Assembly (NCBI GenBank): GCA_006384855.1
Contig: VCJN01003457.1
Coordinates: 124,001-188,000, forward strand
Reading direction: 5' to 3'
Origin: Tetraselmis striata
Taxonomy: Eukaryota; Chlorophyta; Chlorodendrophyceae; Chlorodendrales; Chlorodendraceae
Length of the DNA stretch: 64,000 bases
Shown here piece by piece: positions 46,708 to 56,767 of the stretch. The position numbers were made by a program, and so were the translations under genes. Numbering within the stretch: position 1 is the first letter of the stretch; every line of letters starts with the position of its first letter. The notes below the pieces were generated by a model. It did not search any database. It was given only the letters and a program-made list of their open reading frames with translations, and was not told the origin of the DNA.

Positions 46708-49053
46708 ACCCCTTCTCTTTGCGACCCCATACCACTGTTTTGATGAGCCGCCGCGCTGGTGACCGCCGCAGGCTGACGAAGCCGACGATGCCAACTCCCT
46801 GGAGCACCTGATTTCCCGGAGCCTTGGGACGGGCCTGCTGTCGGGGGCCAACTGGGCAGGCGCGTCGCTCCCGTGGGAGGGCAGCGCCCAGCGCCGTATT
46901 GCTATGCTCGGCCGAGGCAGGTGAGCTAACGTGGATGCTGCTGCGCAGGTGCCTCTCACTGGCGGTACCACAAGGCGGCCAACGTTGCAAAGGTGCGCGC
47001 CACGGCCTCAAGTCTCATTGATGTCTTCCCGCTTCGCCCTCTGGTCCAGTCCAGTCTCGCAAAGAGCGCTGACACACCGACCAAATCGATGCCAGATAAT
47101 CGAATAAAGAAACGAAGGAAACAGATAAAGTGCCATGTATCTGCGACAAGGTTATCAAAACGAGCATATGTGAAAATATTTTAGGACATTGCCAAATCCG
47201 AAGTACATTGCCGAATTGATTGCCAGGGACATCTTCTGAGCAGGTATTTTTTGGCCAAACAACTTAATAGTTTCCCTGGCAGGGCATATAAACACATAAG
47301 AGCACTTGCCTGTTGTTGCCACTGGAGTCTCACTGAGGCGCCGCTCAAGCACTGCCAGTCTTAGTGAATTGGTGACTGGGCTAGTTGTCGAGAGGTTGTG
47401 TGGCTGTGGCTGTGCTGCAGAAGCCCGCTCCCGACGCCGAGGACGACACCTCCTCTGTGCAGACGGGCCGCGCGGGCGGGCGGGGCAAGAAGCAGGAGCT
47501 CGATTTCCTCCGCCTGCCTAGCCTGCCCGCGGACGCCATCAAGCTGTCCGCCAAGCCCGGCGAGCTGTGCCTGGCCGCCAGCACGCTGGAGCTGCCGGCG
47601 AGCACACTGCTGCCGGAGGACCACAAGTACCAGGTGCGCCGACGAGTGAGGGCGTGCGGAGACAGGGCATGTCATGGCTACGAAATCCCGACTCGCTGTC
47701 TTCGGGAACCCGGCGTTCTCAGTTCCACATGCGCCTACGTGTGTAGTCATAGATATCATACATTGTAGTAGTATATCAATGGCAAACGGAATCCTGTATC
47801 ACTGTTTCGAAGAGCTGATGTTTGTTGTTCGTGGCTTTGAGGTCTGCCGTATCATTAATGGCAGCGTCCCGATTGCTGTTACCACACCTCTAAGCTTGAT
47901 TTCAAGGCACCCCATACCTCAAAACCCAGTGACAGATATCCGGATAAATGCTGAATGGGGCTATCGAGTTTAGACTATGTCATGTGTTGGTAGTTCTTAC
48001 CGCGTGTTCCCAGTGCTTCGGCCCTTATTCCACTAGGTTCCGTCTCTGGGCAAGTCACTTGTAGCGGGCGCGTCACTGGTGAGTGACACGCGCCTGTAGC
48101 TGTGTTCCTCGGATCATTGCGTCGTCTTACCACCGCCCAACATTTGTCTCGTGCACAACCTTGGTGTGGATATTCCGTTCCATCTCCAGGTGCAAGACCT
48201 CATGAAGCACTTCCTGCGCCCACTCTCCATGTGGAGCCGCCGGAAGGCGTCACATGCCAATAATGGCGACGCCGACAACGTGGGGGCCGGAGACTTCTTC
48301 CACATGGACTCCTTTGAGGATGGCGCGGGGGGCGGCGATGCGGATGGGTTCGGAGACGAGGGCGAATTCGACGAAGGGCAGTGGCGCACCCGCAGCGACG
48401 AGATCGCCCTCGCGGAGGCTCCGCGCAAGGTCAACCGCGTCGCCATCAACTACAGCCGCGTGGCCAAGCAGGTGGATGTGCGGGAGCTGAAGGAGCTGCT
48501 GTGGGGCAGCATCGACGCTGTCGCGGCGGAGGATCCGGAGGAGGTGGGCCGTTTTGGCTGTCCCGCTGCCGTTCGCATGCTGCGATGGACGCCTCACGGC
48601 ATCCTGTTGTCGACTTGGCCATGCCCTTTCTTGATTGTCTGCATTGAGTGTCAATCAAAGATCAGATGCATCAGGCAGATCCATACTATGGTTATTTTTA
48701 GGTGTCAATTTATCATACGCGTCACGATAATTACATATTTAGGCCGTGGCCCTAAATGTCAACTTCCGTACTGTACCATACCCTTTGCATGCAATCAAGC
48801 TTACCGTTGCCCCTCCCCCCCCCCCCCCCCCCCCCCCCCCCTCCTCGTGATGCAGGAACATCCCCAGGCGTCCGTCTCGTTCCACGAGATCATCGGCACC
48901 TTACCCGAGTCCAGTGCCGCCGGCGCAATCGAAGACCTTTCGGTGCACCTCTGCTTCATCTGCGCGCTGCACCTGGCCAATGAGCACGGCTTGAGCATCA
49001 CCTCCGGCCAGAACCTTGACACCATGACCATCAGGCTTCCGGAGGCTAAGTAG
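42954..49053 (+). CDS. CAPH: Condensin complex subunit 2 (CAP-H / Barren, kleisin)
   Basis: Kleisin that bridges the SMC2-SMC4 heads in condensin I and drives mitotic chromosome condensation. Proposed exons: 42954-42965 (MTSQ, tentative), 43386-43695, 44638-44820, 45458-45570, 46026-46224, 46399-46619, 46772-46859, 46949-46992, 47421-47633, 48190-48543, 48856-49053. They give about 644 residues in continuous phase. Diagnostic blocks: LDIYQNCIRLAAESKITAKN and TNFQKASCTLDAGVQIYSYR with VDAVHTDAFKTLQGLNR (N-terminal Barren region); EEYKALDVKKFDLSFTVDPLF; GLLLHNLDVLHGCEIVFDSS; NWAGASHWRYHKAAN (the WAGPxHW motif); STLLPEDHKYQVQDLMKHFL; VNRVAINYSRVAKQVDVREL; and the winged-helix C-terminus VSFHEIIGTLPE...DLSVHLCFICALHLANEHGL. 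Two introns (after 43695 and 46859) appear to start with GC. The short first exon is the weakest part. Confidence 0.9.
43109..43150. repeat. (AG)n microsatellite
   Basis: About 21 AG repeats in the proposed first CAP-H intron. Confidence 0.95.
46657..46707. repeat. 51-bp poly-C tract
   Basis: The longest homopolymer in the window, within the CAP-H intron between 46619 and 46772. It produces poly-Pro and poly-Gly pseudo-frames on the two strands. Confidence 0.95.
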
Positions 49054-49900
49054 AAGCGCTCTCTTGGATGTGGGGGGCACAGCCCGGCAGCCGTGGGTAA
49101 TTGCCTTCCTTTCAAGATGTGATTGGCGGTCGCCTCCGTAGAAGGGCCATCATAGCTCACTCTCTTAGTAGCTGTATTGCCCTCAACACGGTCGCGGGGC
49201 TCACCCTCTGACACCTTCCAGTATAATACCGAGCCTCGACAGCCTAGCAGTCACTGTACTCACACTGCCACCGCTGCTTCACTCAGTAACGCCAACAGCC
49301 CCGCCAAGCAAATGCAATGGGCCCGTCGTCATCAAGAATTCGGGAATTTGGCGGTTGCCTTCACTGAACGAATCACCGCGCCAGAAACACTGATAGGCAC
49401 AAGCAGCTTCACTGCCGCAGACTCGCAGAGTGGCTACCTTCGGCCAGGTCTGCTGCCCTTCGGACTCTGTCTGTTGCTGCTTAGGTCACCCGCTGTGCGA
49501 AAGAAGGCAGGGGAGTGGGGGGGGGGGGGGGGGGCTGTGCGGAGGCTAGCGGTGGAGCAACAGCTGCCGCTGGCTGCTCATCTCGCCCTCCTATAGGGCG
49601 GCATCCGCCTGCTGCCGCCGGTCGGCGTCGCTTCCGCTTATACGCCGCTACGTTGTTCATTGCTTGTGGTGTCACACCTTCAGCGGCTGCTCTGTCGCGC
49701 ATGCCATCCATGTCGATTCGCCATGCGGATTGCGTCACGGCAGCTTTATTAATTAACCTTCCTTCCCCACTTTCCGCATTTATTGTTCATTGACTGGTGA
49801 TCATGACTGTTTCCGCCACCGGGACAGGACTGGCATAGAGGCAACGGCCGCCGCGGCACGGGCTTGGATGTTCCTTACGGCACCCGACTCGAACACATGC
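49054..49900. other. Intergenic region downstream of CAP-H
   Basis: Contains a G tract at 49518-49534. Frames at 49177-49596 (+) show no motif. Nothing supported. Confidence 0.45.
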
Positions 49901-49972
49901 TTACATCAGTGCGTTAACATATGCGCACTACAAACAGAACTAAAAGCAGCTATGAAAGGTTGCCAGCAAAAG
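49901..49972 (-). repeat. Second copy of the LINE 3'-terminal sequence
   Basis: The reverse complement of these 72 bases matches 1786-1857 at 66 of 72 positions without gaps, from CTTTTGCTGGCAACCTTTCA to the terminal TGATGTAA. Similarity is lost immediately after TGATGTAA in both copies, which marks a shared 3' end. The inner (5') side of the match also stops here, so this is a strongly 5'-truncated insertion or a remnant. Confidence 0.75.
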
Positions 49973-50349
49973 CAAGGTCAGCAAACTCGAATACATGTCT
50001 AACCCATTTAGTAGAACAACGGAGTTGGGCGCGCCCTAACACGTGGACGCTGGGGACTGTGCGGTGGTTATATTTACTAACTAGGGCGAACGTAGCGCTA
50101 GCTGAGGGGGCGCATCTTCCTCTTTATAAGTGGAAGGCACTAGCCGCACGCAATGCCGCTTAACTAGTAAAGGCCGAGGAGCATTACCAATCGCTGATAC
50201 CGTTACACCTGGGGTATATATATGCGCAAACGTTTCTGTTTGGCCCACGGGACTGGACTGGCAACAGTGAAACCCTTGCAGCGTCTCTACGACGGCCGTT
50301 TTGGCAGCGATCCAGTTACAAAAAGCCCTGGGTAGGCGACTCTCATTCC

Positions 50350-50430
50350 TAGTTTTCACCGCTGTGCCCGCCTTTAAAGGCGGCACTACCCGCACTGTGA
50401 CACTGTATGTAGCCTCAGTGTGTACCGGTT
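50350..50430. repeat. Direct repeat, copy 1 (partner 51160-51250)
   Basis: TTTTCACCGCTGTGCCCGCC ... ACTGTGACA ... TATGTAGCCTCAGTGTGTAC recurs in diverged form about 815 bp downstream as TTTTTACCGCTGTGCCCGCG ... ACTGTGACA ... TATGTAGCCTCAAAGTGTAC. Two copies in the same orientation could be ends of a small element or a tandem unit. Confidence 0.55.
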
Positions 50431-51159
50431 TGGTCACAAGGGTATCCGTTACATGAAATAAAAGATGACAGAAACCGCTGCCACTAGCCACCGTGCACTA
50501 GTCCGGCAATAAAACGCCACTCGGTTCCACTGCCACAACATCCCTTGTCAACTCGGTTGAGCGGTCGTCTCGTACGGGAGAGGTCCGGGTATCGATTCCT
50601 GGTCGATGTATTTTCGGCAATATTGCCCCGGCGTGTCCTTGGTTAACCCGGTTGATGCATTCGCCCTTCGGGGTTCGAATGAGGCAATGGTCTACGACGG
50701 GCTATGCCAGACCTACGACTGCAGTTGGCGCAAGAGGTCGAGTGCTGGGGCGGCTTCGGCCGATGCCCCGGGGCGAACTTCACTTCACTTTACCACTCCA
50801 AGCAAACGGCAAATCTCACACAATTAACACATTCAGTCGTGCCAATCAAAGCAGTGCCAATCAAACCCCGTACCACAGCAAGCATCGTCAATTCACCGAA
50901 AAATCGTCATCAAAGCAACATTCAGTAGTGTCGAACCGCAAAATAATATCCAGGCCACCCGAGTTGGGGCGGCCGGGAAGTGGTAGACCGTGGCGGTATG
51001 ACACGAGAGAATGAATCATGCTACCTCAGTAGCGGCCGCCTATAGCGACTATGTATATTGGCGGGCCGACAGCAATGAAAACCGGCATTTTTAGACACCG
51101 GTGACCGGTCTCGAGCTGTACTGCAAGCTGCGCACAGCTACATCCACGGTATCTGAAAA

Positions 51160-51250
51160 CGCTCAGTTTTTACCGCTGTGCCCGCGCCTTTCAAGACGAC
51201 AGTACTGTGACAAAGTACACAACTATATGTAGCCTCAAAGTGTACATGGA
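51160..51250. repeat. Direct repeat, copy 2 (partner 50350-50430)
   Basis: Diverged second copy. It has a small insertion relative to copy 1 in the middle (AAGTACACAAC). Confidence 0.55.
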
Positions 51251-53559
51251 GTCAGCAAGATCGGCGGAGCCAGCGTCAAGGTAGTAGCGACTATCAGCAA
51301 ATACATAATCACATCACAGTCATCGGGGGCAACAGATCACTAATCATCAAAACCAAGCCTAGGGACAGAGAAGAACGAGCCACATGCAAGCTGGGAATCG
51401 TCATCATGAAGGACCAACCACGAGCAACAATCATCCGCATGGGCGACCATCCACGGCTGGAACATTACGCTTATTAAAAGTCATTAGGATCAAGAGTGAG
51501 TCGGAAGGTTAGGCTCAAATTCTTGTGCCGGAGCGCAAGGAGCACTCGTGGTCAGAGTCTCATTCCGTTCGTCGACAATTGGCATAGCAGCCCGAGAGAA
51601 GTCTGTCCATGTCGTCCCTCTTCAAATAAGACATCAAAGTCATTGTGTTATTGGAGCCCATATGTTGATGGCCAAAATCCTTGACTCGTTCACTGAAATC
51701 CGGCAATAGAAGCCGCAGCGAATCTTCCACTCCGACAGGAATGAAAGCTATAGGTACCAAGGAAATCCCTAGCCGTGATGCCCATGAGAGAGTCCATCCA
51801 CTGGCTCAATATGTCTGATCAAATCATGGTGATCACTGTGCGAATGATCACCGGGACATGATCGCCACCTGTATGAGCCAATACATGGGGGTGCCGCTGA
51901 TATTGCAACTACAGATGACGACGATTTAACATGTTGTATATGGGAGAAGCACCCCCCGCCACCCCCATCCAGGTCATCGCATCGGAACCCATAGGACCTA
52001 ATCAACCGCATCTGCCAATGCTATACAACCGACGCCGATTATTATGGCCGCCGCATTCGAAGCGGCTGCCATAATAAAACCACACCTGCCTGCCCACCCG
52101 ACTACACTGCCTTCGACCGTGATGGATTTGCCCGCCTTGATTGTAGTATTGGCCGCGTCATTCTCGAGCGATGCATGCTTTCGGCATTTGACGCGATATG
52201 TGTATTGGGCAATTATAATCACCTTGCGAAATACGATCCGGAATTTTCCAAACCATATTGCCAGTGAAACCCCAAAAAAACCTAGGACAACCAATATGAT
52301 GACCGGCAGGGTTTGTCGTTGTAAGCCGGCGAAGGAGCCTAACTAAACACACATCATAAGCAGGGATAGCCAAATCACGACTTGGGAACAGAGACCCACC
52401 TCCTTGATACTGAGAGGCTTTCGTTTAGAGATGATAGTGACAAACTGACCATAAGGGTCAAAGGTCACATCCGGCGCTGGCACATGCCAAAATGAGTAGC
52501 CCTATCAAATCGGCACATAACACAGAACGCAAAGCATCACCACCGCCACTACGGGGCAAGACGGAACAATTGATTTCGAAGCGTACGCCGCGCCGAAAGC
52601 AACGAAGTCATATCCCAAATAAAGGTCATTCACGCCTTTCGCAACAGTGCCAATACTTTTCTTTAGCGCTCGCGAATCATAGCAAACATCGGGGACTGAG
52701 TCTGCAGATGGTTGAACAGCTTTATTATCTCACAAGAAGCAATTGCTGCGGAAGCAATTTATACGGCTTCGTTAGGAATAAGCTCAAATGTCTCCATGCG
52801 ACCACTGATTGCAGATAGAAGTCACAGTGTCATCAGAAGCCGGGAGTGGCGAGCGAGGGCTCAGTCGTGCCTCGCACCACCATAGGAGGCGTTTCAAGGT
52901 GTTATCATCATGGCCGGAGCCAGTGCTTTCGACAGGAGTGTTGCGAGCAGATTGTTACATGTGAGTCAGCTATTCGCGCTCGACTGTGTCATTCATTCGG
53001 CTTGACATCGAACGAATCCCAAGAGGTAGATGATAAATCATTGTTGGGGCCAATCTCTAGGGAACTGGCAGCATTGGCAGTCACCATAGGGACATTATCG
53101 CTCACGAGGCGAGAGTAAGATGGAAGGGCTCTCCCCTTAGAAGTCGAGCCATATGGCCAAAATATCCCAAGCCGGCGGCGGCATATGTGGTTATTTCATG
53201 TTACCGGGAGAAAGTAATTGCCACCAAAGTAGAGATATCCCAAAACGGAATGATTAGTAGAGTGCAAGTAGCACCCCGAGCTCTCATAAGTCTGAGCACA
53301 TCATCTATCATCATGAAAGGAAGATCCAGCAATTATACAGGGACCAAACATGATGTAAGGAGTTAGCTTAGAGGTACCAGCGCGCCAATATTGAGAAATA
53401 ACAATCCGATGCATTACGCAATATTATTGCTAGCTAACAGAGATGTCCGCAGAATGCGGAGCCCATCTTGCATCTAACATATCATAATATATGTTTCAGC
53501 ATCCAGTCTCTCGTGTCCTTGCATTTACTTATTACATTGGCAGTGATGTTTTTTTCCCT

Positions 53560-53885
53560 AGGCACCAACACATAGCCACTCTCGTGGCTCTCGACGAGCT
53601 GGTGCGCTACGTTCCCGCTGTCAAGAAGGACTTCGCCCTTGCCTCGCGCGCTCCCGGAACCATGCCGACGCCATCGACAAGGCGTTTCGCTTTCATCTAG
53701 CCTTCTTGCGGAGAGTTAACGAGATTAAGCGTGTGGACGGTGATCAAGGGGTGATGCTGGACGTATTGCGGGCTCGGCCATTCCAGCCCGCAGCACAGCA
53801 TGGCTCTGCGGTTTTCGGCGACCTGATGCGCGATTACGAGCGTCGGGTCTTCGCGGCGACAATCGCCAGCACCGCGAAGTAAGGT
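53560..53885 (+). pseudogene. Possible gag-like fragment upstream of the recombinase
   Basis: The frame at 53491-53700 ends with HQHIATLVALDELVRYVPAV. A second frame continues with FHLAFLRRVNEIKRVDGDQG, VMLDVLRARPFQPAAQHGSA and DLMRDYERRVFAATIAST. The charge pattern and position resemble the structural ORF of tyrosine-recombinase retroelements, but no zinc knuckle is present. Weak assignment. Confidence 0.3.
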
Positions 53886-54531
53886 TACCGCCACTGCTCG
53901 GGTGGCGGCGACGCTCGCAGGTCGCGGGCGTGGACGTGTACGCGGTGGCGGTCGAGAGCGTGGCCGCGAATGTACGCACGAGTGATTGCGTGGGGGGGGG
54001 CACCTTCTGTCGGAGCTGCTAACGCTACTTTGCGAGGTCACCTATCGGTGACCGCCGCACACCGGTCCTTGGCAGCTCAACCACGGGATGAACGCCCCGT
54101 GTCCAGCCGGACCCCCCTACCCTACAGACTTCATTTAGACTTTCCTCGGTGCGGCGCTTCTTACACCCACAGCCGAGTTTGCTCAACCATCCGCACGCCC
54201 GCATAATTGCATATGACGGTTCAACAGGGGGCTCATCCCACTCATCTACCACTCGCATCTTGCCCTTTTCCCAGGTTGAACAACCCGTCTCCCGTACCAT
54301 TTCATCAATGCGTCCATCGGTTGTTACACTACGAGTTACAACGGGTTCGTAACGACCATCATTCGCGTGTGTAAGTTACGAGCGAAATAGGCGCTACGAG
54401 CGCGACTGCGCGGGGCGGTCGGCCTATCTAAACATTGCCCCGCAAACCCGTACTAGCGCCCATACTAACCGTCCAGTAATCACCAGCCAACCACCGGCAA
54501 GCTAACCGCCGCGGCCGAGCACTTTGCCGGA

Positions 54532-55630
54532 ATGGGCCGACCTCCGGTTACCCCGTCGGTCAAACGTCGCTCTCACGTGATTGACGAACCCGCGGCTCTC
54601 GCCCCGTGGGTGGCTTCACTCCGGGCATGTCTTCAAGAAGCGTTCGGCTCCGACGAGTTGGGGCAGCGCGCCCTCGACCTCCTCTCCAGCTCCCTCACCT
54701 GCCACACGCTCAAGAGCTACGCCAGCAGGCTGTATCGGTTCGCAGAATTCTGCCACGACTCCGATAACATCAACCCACTGGAGATGACTACAGCCATCGT
54801 TCGGTACGTCGCTTTGATTGGTGAGCGGGGCCAGATCGGGGCTAAGTCGTTGCAACCCTACCTATCAACAATCAACACGTTATTCGACTTGCACGACATC
54901 GACCCCATCGCTAAAGACAGCCTGAACCTCGCCGCCGCGCGTCGTGGCCTGCTGCTTAGGCAGCGCCGCATGGAGGCTGCCGCGTTGCGTGTTCCTTTGC
55001 ATGCCGATGTCGCTTACTCTTACGTTGAGCGTGCCGAGTTGATTGTGTCTGTTCCTCTCCCCGAGTACCAGTTCAACTTCCAGGCCCTTATGGCCGCGGT
55101 TCGGTTGTCATCTTAACGTTCTTAGCCAGGGGATTGTGTCCTGCCGAGTGCAGGACGTGCATGTCGAATCCTAGTACAACATCACTGCATGTGTACCGTG
55201 AGAAGGGCCGTGCCGGTTGGCGCGGCCCCGATGACCTACGCATACTGCTCCTTCCCGTGTCGGAGCACCCTCGTGTCGGCCGTCTCCTGCACCACTTCAT
55301 CAACAACATCTAGTCCGCCCCCTTGGATCCTGCTGCCTTGGCCGAGACTAACATCTAGGCGGCCACCTCAAGCGAGCAGTCCAAGTCGTAGACTGCCGCT
55401 GCATTGTCGGAGTGGCTCCCTACGACCGTTTGTCTCGTTGGAGCTGCTCTGGACCTCTCATGGTCTTCGCAAGTTATGGTATAGCCTCTGCTGCTAATAC
55501 CATCGGAATCCCGATGTTCCACATCCGCCAGCAAGGCGGATGGGCCACTAATTCCGTCTAACTGGATTAAATCGACCCCAACGTCCTCCCCTCACATACC
55601 GCGTGGTTCTTCTTTGGCCACATCGCACCC
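54532..55630 (+). pseudogene. Tyrosine recombinase, frame-shifted and interrupted
   Basis: Begins at ATG 54532. The first frame (to 55116) gives a SAM-like core-binding domain: TLKSYASRLYRFAEFCHDSD, TAIVRYVALIGERGQ, LQPYLSTINTLFDLHDIDPI. The catalytic part then continues in other frames: LNVLSQGIVSCRVQDVHV (about 55110), VYREKGRAGWRGPDDLRILL (about 55190), the HxLR box SHGLRK (about 55456-55473), then GIASAANTIGIPMFHIRQQG with GWATNS (about 55482-55556). The C-terminal motif reads ...LD, stop, IDPNVLP; the stop occupies the place of the expected catalytic Tyr. This layout matches recombinases of DIRS-like elements. At least three frame changes and several stops show it is inactive. It may belong to the same family as the RT remnant at 8.5-11 kb, but that is not shown. 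Confidence 0.7.
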
Positions 55631-55679
55631 CTTCGCCACTACCAAGTTCAACAAAACTCCGCAGCAGTGGCCTTCCGCC

Positions 55680-56767
55680 CGGTGCCCCCTTCGCGACCTG
55701 GCGCTACCCATGCTTTGTCAATCTGCCGCTATTTTCGCTCTTCAGTGGCAAAACCACTGTCAACGTGAAATGATATAAGTTTATGGGGTTCCTCGCCGCT
55801 TTTCCGGCTACATGTGTTGCTAAGTGGTTCGGGTTACTAGTTCACCCGTCGCTGCGTCCGTTCGTGTGCAGCACGAGTAGACATAAGGATTAGAAGTAGC
55901 CGTAATAGGCTAATAGCTGAGCCTGCCATCTTCCAGTTTATTCGCTGTTTTACACACAACGCCGCCCTGACTCCGTTAATTTCCTTCCACGCTTTCACTA
56001 AACTTTTTTGCCGATTTCGGCTCTTGATCGTGTAAACGCGCCTGCGCGACCTTTTTGGCAGAACCAGACTCAACTTGAAATCATGAAAAACGCGACCGCT
56101 GCCGCAAGGCGGGAACGGGTGAGGGCCTTGATGAGAACGATGCTTCGACTCGCTTCGCGGGACTTAGCATCCCATCGCATTTGATCCCCTCCTCCTCGCC
56201 CCGCCGTGTTTCACGCCCGCCCGCGCGTTCAAAGAATTCACCATCCCTTCACATTGTGAGCAATCTCCGGCAGTGATGTCGCCTGTACCGCGCTGGGCAA
56301 GGATGTAGACCCCGTGCAGCAAAGCGCACTGCGCAATAGTAGCGATGCCCCGGCGCTTTATTACGCGCGATCATGGCTTATGTGGAGTATTATTATTCAT
56401 GACGCAGCCAGACGCAGCACGAATGTATCGTCGCGCGGAGGTGTCGTCGTCGGCGCGCAGTGGCCGGCGAGTCGAAGTAGACGACCGGGGCGTGCAAGCG
56501 GCAGTAGCGGCGGGGGGATGTCACTGCAGATTGACGGAGTCGGCATATTTATACTTCTGCGAGACGACTGTGGGGCAGTCTAGGGTCCTAGCTGGGCTCG
56601 GGTGCCATCAGTCTACGGCCGAGTTTACTCGCAGTCTTGCCCGGAAAGTATTGTCCTCATCATCTACGCCAGCTATCGTGCCATCCCAGACTCTGACGCT
56701 TTTTCAGTGCTACGTCCGCTTCAGAGGCTCGTCGCAGTCCCCGCGTCGCTGGCGTAGAAACTGAACG
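55680..56767. other. Intergenic region upstream of the antiporter
   Basis: Two partly similar blocks occur at about 55748 and 56064 (GGCAAAACCACTGTCAACGT / GGCAGAACCAGACTCAACTT, each followed by GAAAT). They could be degenerate element ends. No gene supported. Confidence 0.35.

Larger units (their letters stand above)
50000..53480. other. Less GC-rich, repeat-derived region without a supported gene
   Basis: The base composition is visibly more AT-rich than in the gene-bearing parts. One hydrophobic minus-strand frame of 98 residues (52294-51998) and neighbouring fragments look weakly protein-like but carry no recognisable motif. No introns with conserved flanks could be placed. Confidence 0.4.

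Noticed and set aside
50520-50620. Functional tRNA gene
   Set aside because: The T arm is plausible, but the D-loop is too short, the anticodon stem does not pair, and no acceptor stem could be formed.
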